From: Flavobacterium sp.
GTDB lineage: Bacteria; Bacteroidota; Bacteroidia; Flavobacteriales; Flavobacteriaceae
Length of the DNA stretch: 62,179 nt
Direction of reading: 5' to 3'
Assembly: GCA_025351785.1 (NCBI GenBank)
Contig: JANXVF010000039.1
Coordinates: 1-62,179 of the forward strand
Of this stretch, positions 1-8,391 are shown piece after piece (positions within the stretch are counted from its first letter, which is position 1; every line of letters begins with the position of its first letter). The position numbers and the translations under genes are program-made. The notes under the pieces were generated by a model, which saw only the letters and a list, made by a program, of their open reading frames with translations, was not told where the DNA came from and ran no database searches.

Positions 1-1579
1 CACTGATGCTAAAGGAAATGTTTCTACGCAATCGCAATCGGTTGTTGTAAATGATACAACTGCGCCAGTAGCAAATGTAGCTTCATTACCAACTTTAACT
101 GGTCAATGTTCGGTTGCTTTAACTGCGCCAACGGCTACTGATAATTGTTCTGGACAAATTACTGGAACAACTACAACGGTATCTCCTGTTACAACTTCAA
201 CAACTGTAACTTGGACTTATACTGATGCTAAAGGAAATGCGTCTACACAAACTCAATCGGTTGTGATTATTGGTAGTACCATTTATTATCAAGATGCAGA
301 TGCTGACGGTTTTGGAAATCCAGCGATTAGTATTCAGGCATGTTCACAACCTCAGGGATATGTTACAAATAATTCGGATTGTAATGATAATCAGTTACAA
401 TATTTAGATGCAGACAATGATGGATATGGTTATACTACATTAGTTGCATGCGGAGTTTTGAATAACACAGATTGTAATGATAATAATCCTACGCAAAATG
501 TTTTAAAAACATATTACATTGATGCAGATGGAGACGGATATGGAAATCCTGCAATATCAACATTAGCATGTTCTCAACCAACTGGATATGTAACTATAGG
601 TACCGATTGTGATGATACTAATGCAACTGTACATCCTGGAGCAATAGATATTTGCTATGATGGTTTAGATAATGATTGTAATGGAATTATTGACAATATC
701 GGTCAACCAGGTGGATGTACACCAAAGTGGTCAATTGTTCAATCTTCACAATGTGGTGTAACATTATCAACTATAGATCAAGATGTTTATTCTACTTTAG
801 TAAGTGGAGCTCAAGGTTACAGGTATAAAATTACAAATACTACAAACAATCAAGTTCAATATGTAGATAAAGCTTTAAGAGTATTTAAAATCACACAAAT
901 GACAACGTTTGCTTTTAATATTATCTACAAAGTTGAAGTATCTGTAAAATTCAACAATGTTTATCAGCCTTACAATCCAAATTATTGTTTTGTTACAACG
1001 CCAATACCATATACAAAAATTCAAAACTCTCAATGTGGTATAACACTTACTGACAATACTACCATCCTTTATGCTGATTTAGTACCATTTGCAATTGGAT
1101 ATAGATTCAAAGTTACTAACAATACAAATCCAAATGAAGTTTACGTTGTCAACAGATTTACAAGGGATTTCAGAATGAGTTTAATATCTGGTATACATAG
1201 TAATACAGTATATAAAGTAGAAGTTGCTGTACAAAATACTGACGGTAGTTTCCTACCTTATGGCCAAGTTTGTACAATCAGAACTGCTGGAGGAACTGCA
1301 AAAGTTATAACTGAAGATGCTTCATACAAATCGGAATTTAAAGTATTAATTTCTCCAAATCCGTTTACTGAGACATTCACTATTAAAACAGAAAATGGTA
1401 CAACAGATTCAATCTCGTTATCTGTTTATGATTTAACAGGTCGTTTAATTGAAACTTTTGAATCAGATGTGAGAACTCTGGACTCTTTAGAAATAGGTGC
1501 AAATTATCCTTCTGGAGTATATAGTTTAATTGTAAATCAAAATAGCGAAGTAAAAACCTTACGAATTATTAAAAGGTAA
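1..1579 (+). CDS. T9SS-exported modular surface protein, C-terminal part (5' end outside window)
   Basis: The frame is open from base 2, so the gene starts upstream; about 525 residues are visible. In order they are: HYR-like Ig repeats (about residues 1-87); a MopE-type Asp/Cys-rich segment with three D-x-D-x-D-G-(F/Y)-G motifs and DCDD / DNDCNG signatures (about 90-235), probably binding calcium or another metal; two ~95-residue fibronectin-like repeats beginning QxSQCG and ending PYxxxC; and a type A sorting domain with SPNPF, YDLTGR and a terminal LRIIKR. In this family the C-terminal domain directs export by the type IX system and is cleaved by PorU, whose gene is at 9600-13433. Ligand unknown; adhesin-like by architecture. 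The GTG at 263 lies inside the domain series and is not a start. Confidence 0.88.
   Translation, partial: TDAKGNVSTQSQSVVVNDTTAPVANVASLPTLTGQCSVALTAPTATDNCSGQITGTTTTVSPVTTSTTVTWTYTDAKGNASTQTQSVVIIGSTIYYQDADADGFGNPAISIQACSQPQGYVTNNSDCNDNQLQYLDADNDGYGYTTLVACGVLNNTDCNDNNPTQNVLKTYYIDADGDGYGNPAISTLACSQPTGYVTIGTDCDDTNATVHPGAIDICYDGLDNDCNGIIDNIGQPGGCTPKWSIVQSSQCGVTLSTIDQDVYSTLVSGAQGYRYKITNTTNNQVQYVDKALRVFKITQMTTFAFNIIYKVEVSVKFNNVYQPYNPNYCFVTTPIPYTKIQNSQCGITLTDNTTILYADLVPFAIGYRFKVTNNTNPNEVYVVNRFTRDFRMSLISGIHSNTVYKVEVAVQNTDGSFLPYGQVCTIRTAGGTAKVITEDASYKSEFKVLISPNPFTETFTIKTENGTTDSISLSVYDLTGRLIETFESDVRTLDSLEIGANYPSGVYSLIVNQNSEVKTLRIIKR
2..262 (+). repeat. 219-bp in-frame tandem repeat (HYR-like domain)
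   Basis: The sequence ACTGATGCTAAAGGAAATG occurs at 2 and again at 221, a period of 219 bp or 73 codons. Each unit ends in TDAKGNxSTQxQSVV. The first unit is visible almost whole and the second only at its junction, so the array probably continues upstream out of the window. Confidence 0.75.
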
Positions 1580-1596
1580 ATTACATTAATCTCAAT

Positions 1597-1640
1597 AAAA
1601 ATGCCCCATTAGCAATAAGCTATTTGGGGCATTTTTTTTA
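1597..1640. terminator. Bidirectional intrinsic terminator
   Basis: A 12-bp stem (AAAAATGCCCCA at 1597-1608 with TGGGGCATTTTT at 1625-1636) is extended inside by TAGC/GCTA and flanked by a T run on the plus strand and an A run on the other side. It sits between two convergent genes and can serve both. Confidence 0.85.
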
Positions 1641-1670
1641 AACAGTATACTTAATTATATTTCAATTATT

Positions 1671-2279
1671 TTAAAGTGGTAAATGCTTTTGATTAAATAA
1701 GTCAACAACATCTTCGACACCAACTTGCAAATTCCAAATATAAAACCCTAATGATGCGGCGGTATCCGTATTTTCTTTTTTATCATCAACAAATAAGGTT
1801 CGTTTCGGTGATAAATCAAATTTGTTTATAATAGTGTTAAAAATTGCAGGATCTGGCTTTCGCTTATGCATTTCATATGAGTAAAAAACTTTTTCAAAAC
1901 AATTGTAAAAATCAGTATAAAAAGAAATTCCTACTTTATGTTCAAATTTACTAATATGAATTTCGTCGGTATTAGTCAATAAAAACAAGCGATATCGTTG
2001 TGATAGCATCTGCAAAAATTCTAATCTGTATAAAGGAAAATCACCAATTATTGAATTCCAGGCAACTCTAATATCCTCTAAACTTACATTTGAAATATAT
2101 TTTTTAAAAGTTTCCAAAAACTGAATTTCTGTGATTTCCCCTTTTTCGAACAAATCATTTTGAGCAATTAATTCATCGTTTGGACCATTTAAACCTAATT
2201 TTTTAAATGCTTCAATTGATTTTTCTTTTTCTAGATTGATAAAAATATCTCCGAAATCAAAAATAATTGTATTAATCAT
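1671..2279 (-). CDS. HAD-superfamily hydrolase (YihX-like phosphatase)
   Basis: A 202-residue protein with HAD motif I FDFGDIF (nucleophile D8), motif II LTNTDE, the motif III lysine in KRKPDP and motif IV FVDDKKEN. Such enzymes hydrolyse phosphate esters of small metabolites. The residue two after the nucleophile is Gly rather than Asp, as in the YihX branch. Its ATG overlaps the ribD stop by 8 nt, so the two are probably translationally coupled. A link to dephosphorylating the riboflavin intermediate made by RibD is tempting but is only an inference from position. Confidence 0.75.
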   Translation of the reverse strand: MINTIIFDFGDIFINLEKEKSIEAFKKLGLNGPNDELIAQNDLFEKGEITEIQFLETFKKYISNVSLEDIRVAWNSIIGDFPLYRLEFLQMLSQRYRLFLLTNTDEIHISKFEHKVGISFYTDFYNCFEKVFYSYEMHKRKPDPAIFNTIINKFDLSPKRTLFVDDKKENTDTAASLGFYIWNLQVGVEDVVDLFNQKHLPL

Positions 2280-3288
2280 AATTATAAATAGTTAAAAGTT
2301 CATCATTCAAAATTGTGCTTTTTTCCAAATTTTTAAAAACTAATTTAGGGGCTTTTACTCCAGATTTTAAAACTGAACTGCATTTAAATATTCGGGCTTC
2401 ATCCCAAATATTTTCATCAATAAAAGTTTGTATTGTTTTACTTCCTCCTTCTATTAAAACTGACTGAATATTTTCGTTATATAATAAATCTGAAATTTGA
2501 ATTCCTATATTTTCAGAAAAATTTATAGTATTATTATTTAAAATATAAGTTTTTGCTTGATTATCAAAGATATGACTTTCTTTAGGAATTCTATTATTTT
2601 GATTTAAAACTATTCTGACAGGATTTTTTCCAACCCAATCTCGAACAGTTAAACTAGGATTATCATCGATAACGGTTTGTGTTCCTACTAAAATTGCTTG
2701 TTCCTCACTTCTCCATTTGTGTACTAATTGTCTTGAAAATTCGTTGGTTAACCAAAATGGGGCTCTGTCAATTTTTAAATTTTTGTTTTCTGGAGCTATA
2801 AATCCATCTAAACTTTCAGCCCATTTTAAAATTATATAAGGACGCTTTTTTTCATGAAATGTAAAAAATCGTTTGTTTATTTTTTTACATTCATTTTCTA
2901 AAACACCAACAATAACTGTTGCCCCAGATTCTCTAATTTTTTTTATTCCATTTCCTGAAACTTTTTCGTTACTATCTAAAGTCCCCACAACAACTCGTTG
3001 TATTTTGTATTTAATAATCAAATCGCAACAAGGTGGTGTTTTTCCAAAATGACTACAAGGCTCTAAATTCACATATAAAGTCGATTTTGATAACAACGAT
3101 TTGTCGTTTACAGCATTTATGGCATTTACCTCAGCATGATTCCCACCATATTTAGATGTAAATCCTTCACCAATAATTACATCATTATAAACTATAACAG
3201 CACCAACCGAAGGATTTGGCATTGAACTTGGCAAACCATTTTTTGCTAATTCTAAACAACGTAAAATATATTTTTGGTTTATATTCAC
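2272..3288 (-). CDS. ribD: Bifunctional riboflavin biosynthesis deaminase/reductase RibD
   Basis: A 338-residue two-domain enzyme that deaminates and then reduces the pyrimidine made from GTP, in the cytoplasm. The N-terminal zinc deaminase domain has HAE at 51-53 and PC...PPC with C78 and C87. The C-terminal reductase domain includes KWAESLDG, GTQTVIDDNPSL and the IEGGSKTIQTF loop. Length is typical. The start is GTG at 3288; the N-terminus (KYILRCLELAKNG) matches the family from there and no nearby ATG fits. It follows the methyltransferase by 14 nt and overlaps the HAD gene. No other rib genes are in the window. Confidence 0.93.
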   Translation of the reverse strand: MNINQKYILRCLELAKNGLPSSMPNPSVGAVIVYNDVIIGEGFTSKYGGNHAEVNAINAVNDKSLLSKSTLYVNLEPCSHFGKTPPCCDLIIKYKIQRVVVGTLDSNEKVSGNGIKKIRESGATVIVGVLENECKKINKRFFTFHEKKRPYIILKWAESLDGFIAPENKNLKIDRAPFWLTNEFSRQLVHKWRSEEQAILVGTQTVIDDNPSLTVRDWVGKNPVRIVLNQNNRIPKESHIFDNQAKTYILNNNTINFSENIGIQISDLLYNENIQSVLIEGGSKTIQTFIDENIWDEARIFKCSSVLKSGVKAPKLVFKNLEKSTILNDELLTIYNYD

Positions 3289-3302
3289 TTTATAAATAAG
3301 TT

Positions 3303-4283
3303 TTAATCTTTTAAAATTTGTGGCAATTGCATATCTAAAATCTTTTTAATTTTTTTTGCAACTGCCTCGATAACGGGAACACTAACCGAATTTCCTGCTT
3401 GCTTATATAAGTGCGAATTTGAAATACTAGGAATAGTATATGTTTCTGGAAAACCTTGAAATCGCAAACACTCTCGTGGCGTTAATTTTCTAAACCCAAA
3501 TACAGTTTTAATAAGTGGCACATTGTGTCCGCCAGTTCCCATATTTGCTGTTAATGTTGGACAAACATTAGATTTATTTTCGCGAATATATTGTCTTCTA
3601 AACTGATAAATTGTGTTTTCATTTTTCATTTCATCTTGCAACATTTTAAACATATAACGGTTTTCGTTATAATAAAATTGCTCATCAACTTGCTTATTCT
3701 CTAAAACATCTTCAACATTTTTAGATAATTTTTCCTTTTCAGGAAACTCAAATGGTTCATCAGAGTTTTTAATGAAATTTTTATCAAATGCAATCATAAA
3801 AATTCGCTCTCTATTGTGAGGAATATTTCCATAATCTTTGGTATTCAATACTTTATATTGAAACGTATAATCTCTGTCGAGTAGCGATTTTTGAATTATT
3901 TTTATGGTGTTTCCCTTATCGTGGCTAACTAAATTTTTAACGTTTTCTAAGAAAACTACTTTTGGGCGCATAAAATCTACAAAATCCAAAATTTTAAAAA
4001 AATGATTTCCTCTAGCGTCATCAAATCCTTTTCGATAACCGGCAACCGAAAAAGGCTGACACGGAAATCCTGCTGTAAGAATATCAACTTTTGGTATTAA
4101 ATCGATATCTAAATTCAAAATATCACCTTCTATTAGCGAATGGTTAAAATTATTTCTATACGTTATACATGCATTTTTGTCATATTCGTTTGCCCATAAT
4201 AATTCAAATCCTGAATTCTTAAATCCTAAACAAATACCTCCAATTCCTGCATAAAGACTGCCAACACTAAATTTTTTAATCAT
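3303..4283 (-). CDS. DNA (cytosine-5-)-methyltransferase, orphan
   Basis: A 326-residue C5-cytosine methyltransferase using AdoMet. Visible motifs are: I SLYAGIGGICLGF (about 9-21); IV GFPCQPFS with catalytic C75; VI ENV (113-115); VIII IPHNRERI (158-160 QxRxR-like); a target-recognition region of about 100 residues; IX LTPRECLRFQGFP; and X QAGNSVSVPV. All are intact, so the enzyme should be active. A TTG start at 4298 would add five residues, but ATG at 4283 begins just before motif I and is preferred. No endonuclease, vsr or specificity gene lies nearby. It sits between a glycosyltransferase and ribD with short gaps and probably shares their transcript. Target sequence unknown. Confidence 0.9.
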   Translation of the reverse strand: MIKKFSVGSLYAGIGGICLGFKNSGFELLWANEYDKNACITYRNNFNHSLIEGDILNLDIDLIPKVDILTAGFPCQPFSVAGYRKGFDDARGNHFFKILDFVDFMRPKVVFLENVKNLVSHDKGNTIKIIQKSLLDRDYTFQYKVLNTKDYGNIPHNRERIFMIAFDKNFIKNSDEPFEFPEKEKLSKNVEDVLENKQVDEQFYYNENRYMFKMLQDEMKNENTIYQFRRQYIRENKSNVCPTLTANMGTGGHNVPLIKTVFGFRKLTPRECLRFQGFPETYTIPSISNSHLYKQAGNSVSVPVIEAVAKKIKKILDMQLPQILKD

Positions 4284-4312
4284 AAAAGCATGCTTCAAAA
4301 GTTTGACTAAAT

Positions 4313-5560
4313 TTACATATTTGTTTGTTTATTTCTGTTTTTTTCTTCAATCCACTTTGACATATATTTTGTACTCAATAATTGTTGTGATTGAAGCAAA
4401 ATTCCAACATAATTTTTGTTTCTGTTCTTTATTCTATTTTGTACTAAATTTTCAATTTTTTCTATAAAATCAGTTTCAAAAAGAGATTTTGAATACCGAT
4501 TTTCTAAAATTTCAAATCCATTGTGTTGCATTTTATTCCAAATTGACTCCTCTTGATATAAATTTACAGCTTTAGCCACAAACTCCTCTGGGTTGTCCTC
4601 TATAAAACCATTCCAATTATAATTTCCAGACATCGCCTCTGCACCTATTTTTGTTGTAACACTTGGTGTCCCACATTGCATTGCTTCTAAAAGTTTTCCT
4701 TTTATTCCAGCTCCAAATCGTAATGGTGCAAGTACAACTTTTGCTTTTTTTACAACTTCAAAAGCATTTTCAGCTCTTTGCATAATATAAAAATTGTTTT
4801 TGGGTTTATGAAGTTGAAGAACTTTCTGAGAACAATAGGCTCCATAAATCAACATTTTAGCATCAGGTAATACCTCTCGAATTTTAGGAAAAATAATTTC
4901 TGAAAGATAAAGAACACAATCCCAATTTGGATCATGCAGAAAATTTCCAATAAATATAAAATCATTTCTTTGCTTAAATGTTGGTATATCGTTATCAATT
5001 TTTGATGCAAAAATTGGTAAATAATAAAGTAAATTTTCTGGAATTTGAAAATGAGTTTTGAGTATTTCGATTTCAAATTGAGATACAAAAAGTGAAATAT
5101 CACAGCGATATAAACTTGCAATTTCTCGTTTTGCATACTCAGATTTTAACATATCTTCAAACTCAAATTCACGATTTTCTTTATGTGCAACTTGCCTAGA
5201 AAATCTTAAAGAATGTAAATCTTCGGTATCTAATATTTTTATTGCATTTGGACAATTTTCAGAAACGCGCCATCCAAATTGTTCTTCTACCATAAATCGA
5301 TCAAATAATACTACATCAGGATTTAAATTAATTATAAATTGATCAAATGAAGAATTATTCAATTCAATCGAATCGACATTTATTTCTAAATTCTTCAAGT
5401 TTTCAGAAAATTCTAGATTCTGAGCAGTTGTGGCAAAGGTAATCTTATAATTATTTGATTTGAAAATCGAAATCAATTGCAACATTCTGCATCCTGCAGC
5501 CGACGATTTTGGCTCAGGAAAAACAAAGCCAATAATTAATAAAATTTTAGAATTTTGCAT
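4313..5560 (-). CDS. Glycosyltransferase, GT-B fold (GT4/GT1-like)
   Basis: A 415-residue protein. The C-terminal half has the GT-B donor-site pattern: FIGNF...DPNWDCV, DAKMLIYGAY, then APLRFGAGIKGKLLEAMQCGTPSV, where the GxxxK and the EAMxxGxP motif bind nucleotide-sugar phosphates. The N-terminus (ILLIIGFVFPEPKSSAAGCRM) is a Rossmann-like acceptor domain. It probably transfers a sugar in surface polysaccharide or glycolipid synthesis, but acceptor and donor cannot be told. It is the first gene of a minus-strand group and diverges from miaE across 60 bp. No membrane segment is evident. Confidence 0.8.
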   Translation of the reverse strand: MQNSKILLIIGFVFPEPKSSAAGCRMLQLISIFKSNNYKITFATTAQNLEFSENLKNLEINVDSIELNNSSFDQFIINLNPDVVLFDRFMVEEQFGWRVSENCPNAIKILDTEDLHSLRFSRQVAHKENREFEFEDMLKSEYAKREIASLYRCDISLFVSQFEIEILKTHFQIPENLLYYLPIFASKIDNDIPTFKQRNDFIFIGNFLHDPNWDCVLYLSEIIFPKIREVLPDAKMLIYGAYCSQKVLQLHKPKNNFYIMQRAENAFEVVKKAKVVLAPLRFGAGIKGKLLEAMQCGTPSVTTKIGAEAMSGNYNWNGFIEDNPEEFVAKAVNLYQEESIWNKMQHNGFEILENRYSKSLFETDFIEKIENLVQNRIKNRNKNYVGILLQSQQLLSTKYMSKWIEEKNRNKQTNM

Positions 5561-5620
5561 AATAATAAATACTTTACAAAGAAAAGATTTATTTTTACAT
5601 CAATTTAAAATTAAAGTGAA

Positions 5621-6205
5621 ATGTTAGGACTTAAATTAGCAACCGATCCTCGTTGGGTAACAATTGTAGAGTCAAATATTGAAGAGATTCTTACCGATCA
5701 TGCTTGGTGCGAGCAAAAAGCAGCAACAAATGCCATAACCATGATTACCTATAACTCTGAACTGGAGGATTTAGTTACAGAATTGCTTGAAATTGCACGA
5801 GAAGAAGTCGAACATTTTCAGATGGTTCATAATATAATAAAAGAACGTGGCTTAACTCTAGGCAGAGAACGAAAAGATAATTATGTAAATGAATTGTTCA
5901 AATTTTTGAAAAAAGATGGCAGTCGCAATGATGCTTTGGTAGACCGACTGTTATTTTCGGCAATGATCGAAGCTCGTAGCTGTGAACGTTTCAAAACACT
6001 TTCTGAAAATATTACCGACGAAAAATTAGCAAAATTTTATCGAGATTTAATGATTAGCGAAGCTGGACATTATACTACATTTTTAACGCTTGCTAGAAAA
6101 TATGGCAAAAACAAACCGGCTGTAGACTCGCGCTGGAAAGAATGGATAGAATATGAAGGCGTTTTAATTACTAACTACGGAAAACAAGAAACCATTCACG
6201 GTTGA
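5621..6205 (+). CDS. miaE: tRNA-(ms2io6A)-hydroxylase-like diiron protein MiaE
   Basis: A 194-residue ferritin-like helical protein of the MiaE family, which hydroxylates the isopentenyl side chain of ms2i6A37 in tRNA. Candidate diiron ligands follow the family pattern: E31 (HAWCEQKAA), EExEH around 61-65, E117 (EARSCERF), and E147 and H150 (SEAGHYTTF). Length and N-terminus (MLGLKLATDPRWV) fit flavobacterial homologues. It is a single-gene unit: the glycosyltransferase diverges upstream and a lipoprotein gene ends 1 bp after its stop, convergently. Confidence 0.88.
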   Translation: MLGLKLATDPRWVTIVESNIEEILTDHAWCEQKAATNAITMITYNSELEDLVTELLEIAREEVEHFQMVHNIIKERGLTLGRERKDNYVNELFKFLKKDGSRNDALVDRLLFSAMIEARSCERFKTLSENITDEKLAKFYRDLMISEAGHYTTFLTLARKYGKNKPAVDSRWKEWIEYEGVLITNYGKQETIHG

Positions 6206-6206
6206 A

Positions 6207-6626
6207 TTATTTGATTTCAATTGTTTTTTTAGATTTGATTTTAATAACATAACAAGGTTTTCTGGTCACCGCATTAACATTTTTTGTAGGTGGAATTTCT
6301 TTTAAAGTAATCACTATTTTATCTGATAATTCTTCAATATTTTGAACCTTAATTGTATAACCTTCTGATGGTTTTTCGCCGAGATTTACTAAAATAAAGT
6401 TGCAGGTTTTAATATCGTCTTTTGTAACATATGGTTTTATCATATCATCACCAAGTAGCATTTTAAATTCGTTCTCTTCAGATATAATTTCATAAAACTG
6501 AAATGATCCTCCACCTGTTTCGCTCCCAAACAAAATATCATACAACGGTTGAGTAACCATTGGTTTTTTTAGCGAACTGCACGATGTAATTATTAAAAAC
6601 AAGGATAAAAGAATAACTTTTTTCAT
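6207..6626 (-). CDS. Lipoprotein with PrcB C-terminal-like domain
   Basis: A 139-residue lipoprotein. The signal peptide MKKVILLSLFLIITSC ends in a lipobox with C16 as the lipidated cysteine. The body matches the PrcB_C pattern: FILVNLGEKPSEGYTIKVQNIEE followed by KIVITLKEIPP and KPCYVIKI. In oral spirochaetes PrcB is a lipoprotein subunit of a surface protease complex; the role here is unknown. It lies 3 bp downstream of bshA, so the two are probably cotranscribed, without an obvious shared function. Confidence 0.7.
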   Translation of the reverse strand: MKKVILLSLFLIITSCSSLKKPMVTQPLYDILFGSETGGGSFQFYEIISEENEFKMLLGDDMIKPYVTKDDIKTCNFILVNLGEKPSEGYTIKVQNIEELSDKIVITLKEIPPTKNVNAVTRKPCYVIKIKSKKTIEIK

Positions 6627-6629
6627 AAA

Positions 6630-7760
6630 TTAAATATTGTTAACCGCTTTTTGATACAAAGCTTCATATAATGGTAAAATATTTGCAATATCGAATTGAG
6701 TAGCTACAGAGAGTGCCCTTTTTTTAAAAGTTGCCAATATTTCTGGATTTTCAAGAATTTTTATCGCGTTTTTTGCCATTTCGTCTACATTTCCTACATC
6801 ACTTAAAAATCCAGAAATTCCGTCAAAGTTAACTTCTGGCAATCCACCTGTATTAGTAGAAATTACTGGAACTCCCCATGCCATTGCTTCTAACGCGGCT
6901 AAACCAAAACTTTCGGTTTCTGATGGTAACAAAAACAAATCAGAATAGGATAAAATTTTATCGATTTCGTTACTGTTTCCAAAAAAAATAACTTTTTCTT
7001 GAATACCTAATTCTTCACACTGTCTTTCTGCCTTTTCACGCTCGGGTCCGTCTCCTACCATCATTAATTTGGCTGGAATTGATTGTTGGATTTTGTAAAA
7101 AATTTTTATTATATCTGGAATTCGCTTTACTTTTCTGAAATTACTAATATGTGTAATGATAAATTCATCTTGTTTTGCCATCACAAATCGTTCGCATCGT
7201 ATCTCCGATTCATTTCTTATTTTTCCGAGTTCAATAAAATTTGGAATGACATGAATATCTTTTTTTATGTTAAAAAGCTCATAAGTTGCCTCTTTTAAAC
7301 TTTGTGAAACCGAAGTCACAATATCAGATTTATTAATACTAAAACTTACAGCAGTTTTATAAAACGGATGATTACCCACAAGTGTAATATCAGTTCCATG
7401 TAATGTTGTAACCATAGGAATTTTTATACCTTCATCCTTTAACATTTGTTTTGCCATATATCCTGCATAAGCATGGGGTATGGCATAATGAACATGTAAT
7501 AATTCTATTTTATGTAGTTTGACTGTATCGACTAATTTGCTAGAAAGTGCCAACTCGTAGGGCTGATAATGAAACAAAGGATATTCGGGAACATTAACTT
7601 CATGGTAATGAACATTTGAATTCATTAAAGCTAATCGTACTGGTTGTTTGTATGTTATAAAGTGAATTTCGTGTCCTCGATGTGCTAGTTCTAAGCCCAA
7701 TTCGGTTGCTACAACTCCACTTCCACCAAATGTTGGATAACATACAATTGCTATTTTCAT
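6630..7760 (-). CDS. bshA: N-acetyl-alpha-D-glucosaminyl L-malate synthase BshA
   Basis: A 376-residue GT4 glycosyltransferase that joins GlcNAc from UDP-GlcNAc to L-malate, the first step of bacillithiol synthesis. The N-terminus MKIAIVCYPTFGGSGVVATE is the BshA signature. Other marks are HVHYAIPHAYAGY, TTLHGTDITLVG, the donor-site lysine region ISNFRKVKRI, and SETESFGLAALEAMAWGVPV near the C-terminus. Bacillithiol is the low-molecular-weight thiol of many Bacteroidota. bshB and bshC are not in the window. A TACCTTCG box, one mismatch from the -7 consensus, lies about 25 bp upstream. Confidence 0.95.
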   Translation of the reverse strand: MKIAIVCYPTFGGSGVVATELGLELAHRGHEIHFITYKQPVRLALMNSNVHYHEVNVPEYPLFHYQPYELALSSKLVDTVKLHKIELLHVHYAIPHAYAGYMAKQMLKDEGIKIPMVTTLHGTDITLVGNHPFYKTAVSFSINKSDIVTSVSQSLKEATYELFNIKKDIHVIPNFIELGKIRNESEIRCERFVMAKQDEFIITHISNFRKVKRIPDIIKIFYKIQQSIPAKLMMVGDGPEREKAERQCEELGIQEKVIFFGNSNEIDKILSYSDLFLLPSETESFGLAALEAMAWGVPVISTNTGGLPEVNFDGISGFLSDVGNVDEMAKNAIKILENPEILATFKKRALSVATQFDIANILPLYEALYQKAVNNI

Positions 7761-7826
7761 AATTAAAATTTAATATAACGAAGGTACTTAAATTGATGAA
7801 ATTTCTTCTTGCAACAAATTTTAATT

Positions 7827-8309
7827 TTATAAATTCTTTTTACTAAACGAAAACGGTAATAAATTTTCTATAGAATTTGATTTGTAAACTTCTCCCGTTT
7901 CTCCCATAAAATAAATTTCGATTGGCGATTGTTGTTTTATTTCATATTCAGATAATGATTGTCTGCAACTTCCACAAGGCGGTATTGGAGCTATTGTTTG
8001 ATTTGTTTCAGAAGCTGCAGATACTGCAATTTTCAAAATTTTAGAATTAGGATAGAGTGCACCAGCTTGAAAAATAGCAACTCTCTCAGCACAAAGTCCT
8101 GACGGATATGCCGCATTTTCTTGGTTTGAACCTAAAATAACCTTGCCATTATCTAGCAAAATTGCCGCTCCAACTTTAAACCTAGAATAAGGTGCATACG
8201 CATTTTTTCTAACTTCAACAGCTTGTTTCATCAAGGACTGATTGTCATCAGATAATTCATTTTGATTTAAATAAGCTTCAAAGTTTGTTGTAATTTTTAT
8301 TTCTTTCAT
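7827..8309 (-). CDS. cdd: Cytidine deaminase
   Basis: A 160-residue homotetramer-type enzyme that converts cytidine and deoxycytidine to uridine forms in pyrimidine salvage. The zinc site is complete: C73-A-E75 (GLCAERVAIF) and C112, C115 (PPCGSCRQ). RKNAYAPYSRFKVGAA is the conserved N-terminal substrate loop. It follows porV on the same strand but is separated from it by a terminator, so it is probably transcribed alone. Confidence 0.94.
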   Translation of the reverse strand: MKEIKITTNFEAYLNQNELSDDNQSLMKQAVEVRKNAYAPYSRFKVGAAILLDNGKVILGSNQENAAYPSGLCAERVAIFQAGALYPNSKILKIAVSAASETNQTIAPIPPCGSCRQSLSEYEIKQQSPIEIYFMGETGEVYKSNSIENLLPFSFSKKNL

Positions 8310-8334
8310 AAATGCAAAAAGTTATTTTTTTTGG

Positions 8335-8369
8335 GAAAAAAAATCCAAATCTCTTGTGGAAATTTGGAT
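8335..8369 (-). terminator. porV intrinsic terminator
   Basis: On the minus strand an 8-bp stem (ATCCAAAT/ATTTGGAT, plus coordinates 8343-8350 and 8362-8369) is followed at once by eight U (8335-8342). It lies 22 bp after the porV stop. Confidence 0.85.
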
Positions 8370-8391
8370 AAAATTTTGTGTTAGTTTCAAT

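Noticed and set aside
263..1579. A complete gene starting at GTG 263
   Set aside because: The same frame is open back to base 2 and encodes a continuing HYR-like repeat, so the gene is 5'-truncated by the window edge.
4284..4298. Methyltransferase start at TTG 4298
   Set aside because: ATG at 4283 lies eight residues before motif I and gives a normal N-terminus; the five extra residues have no support.
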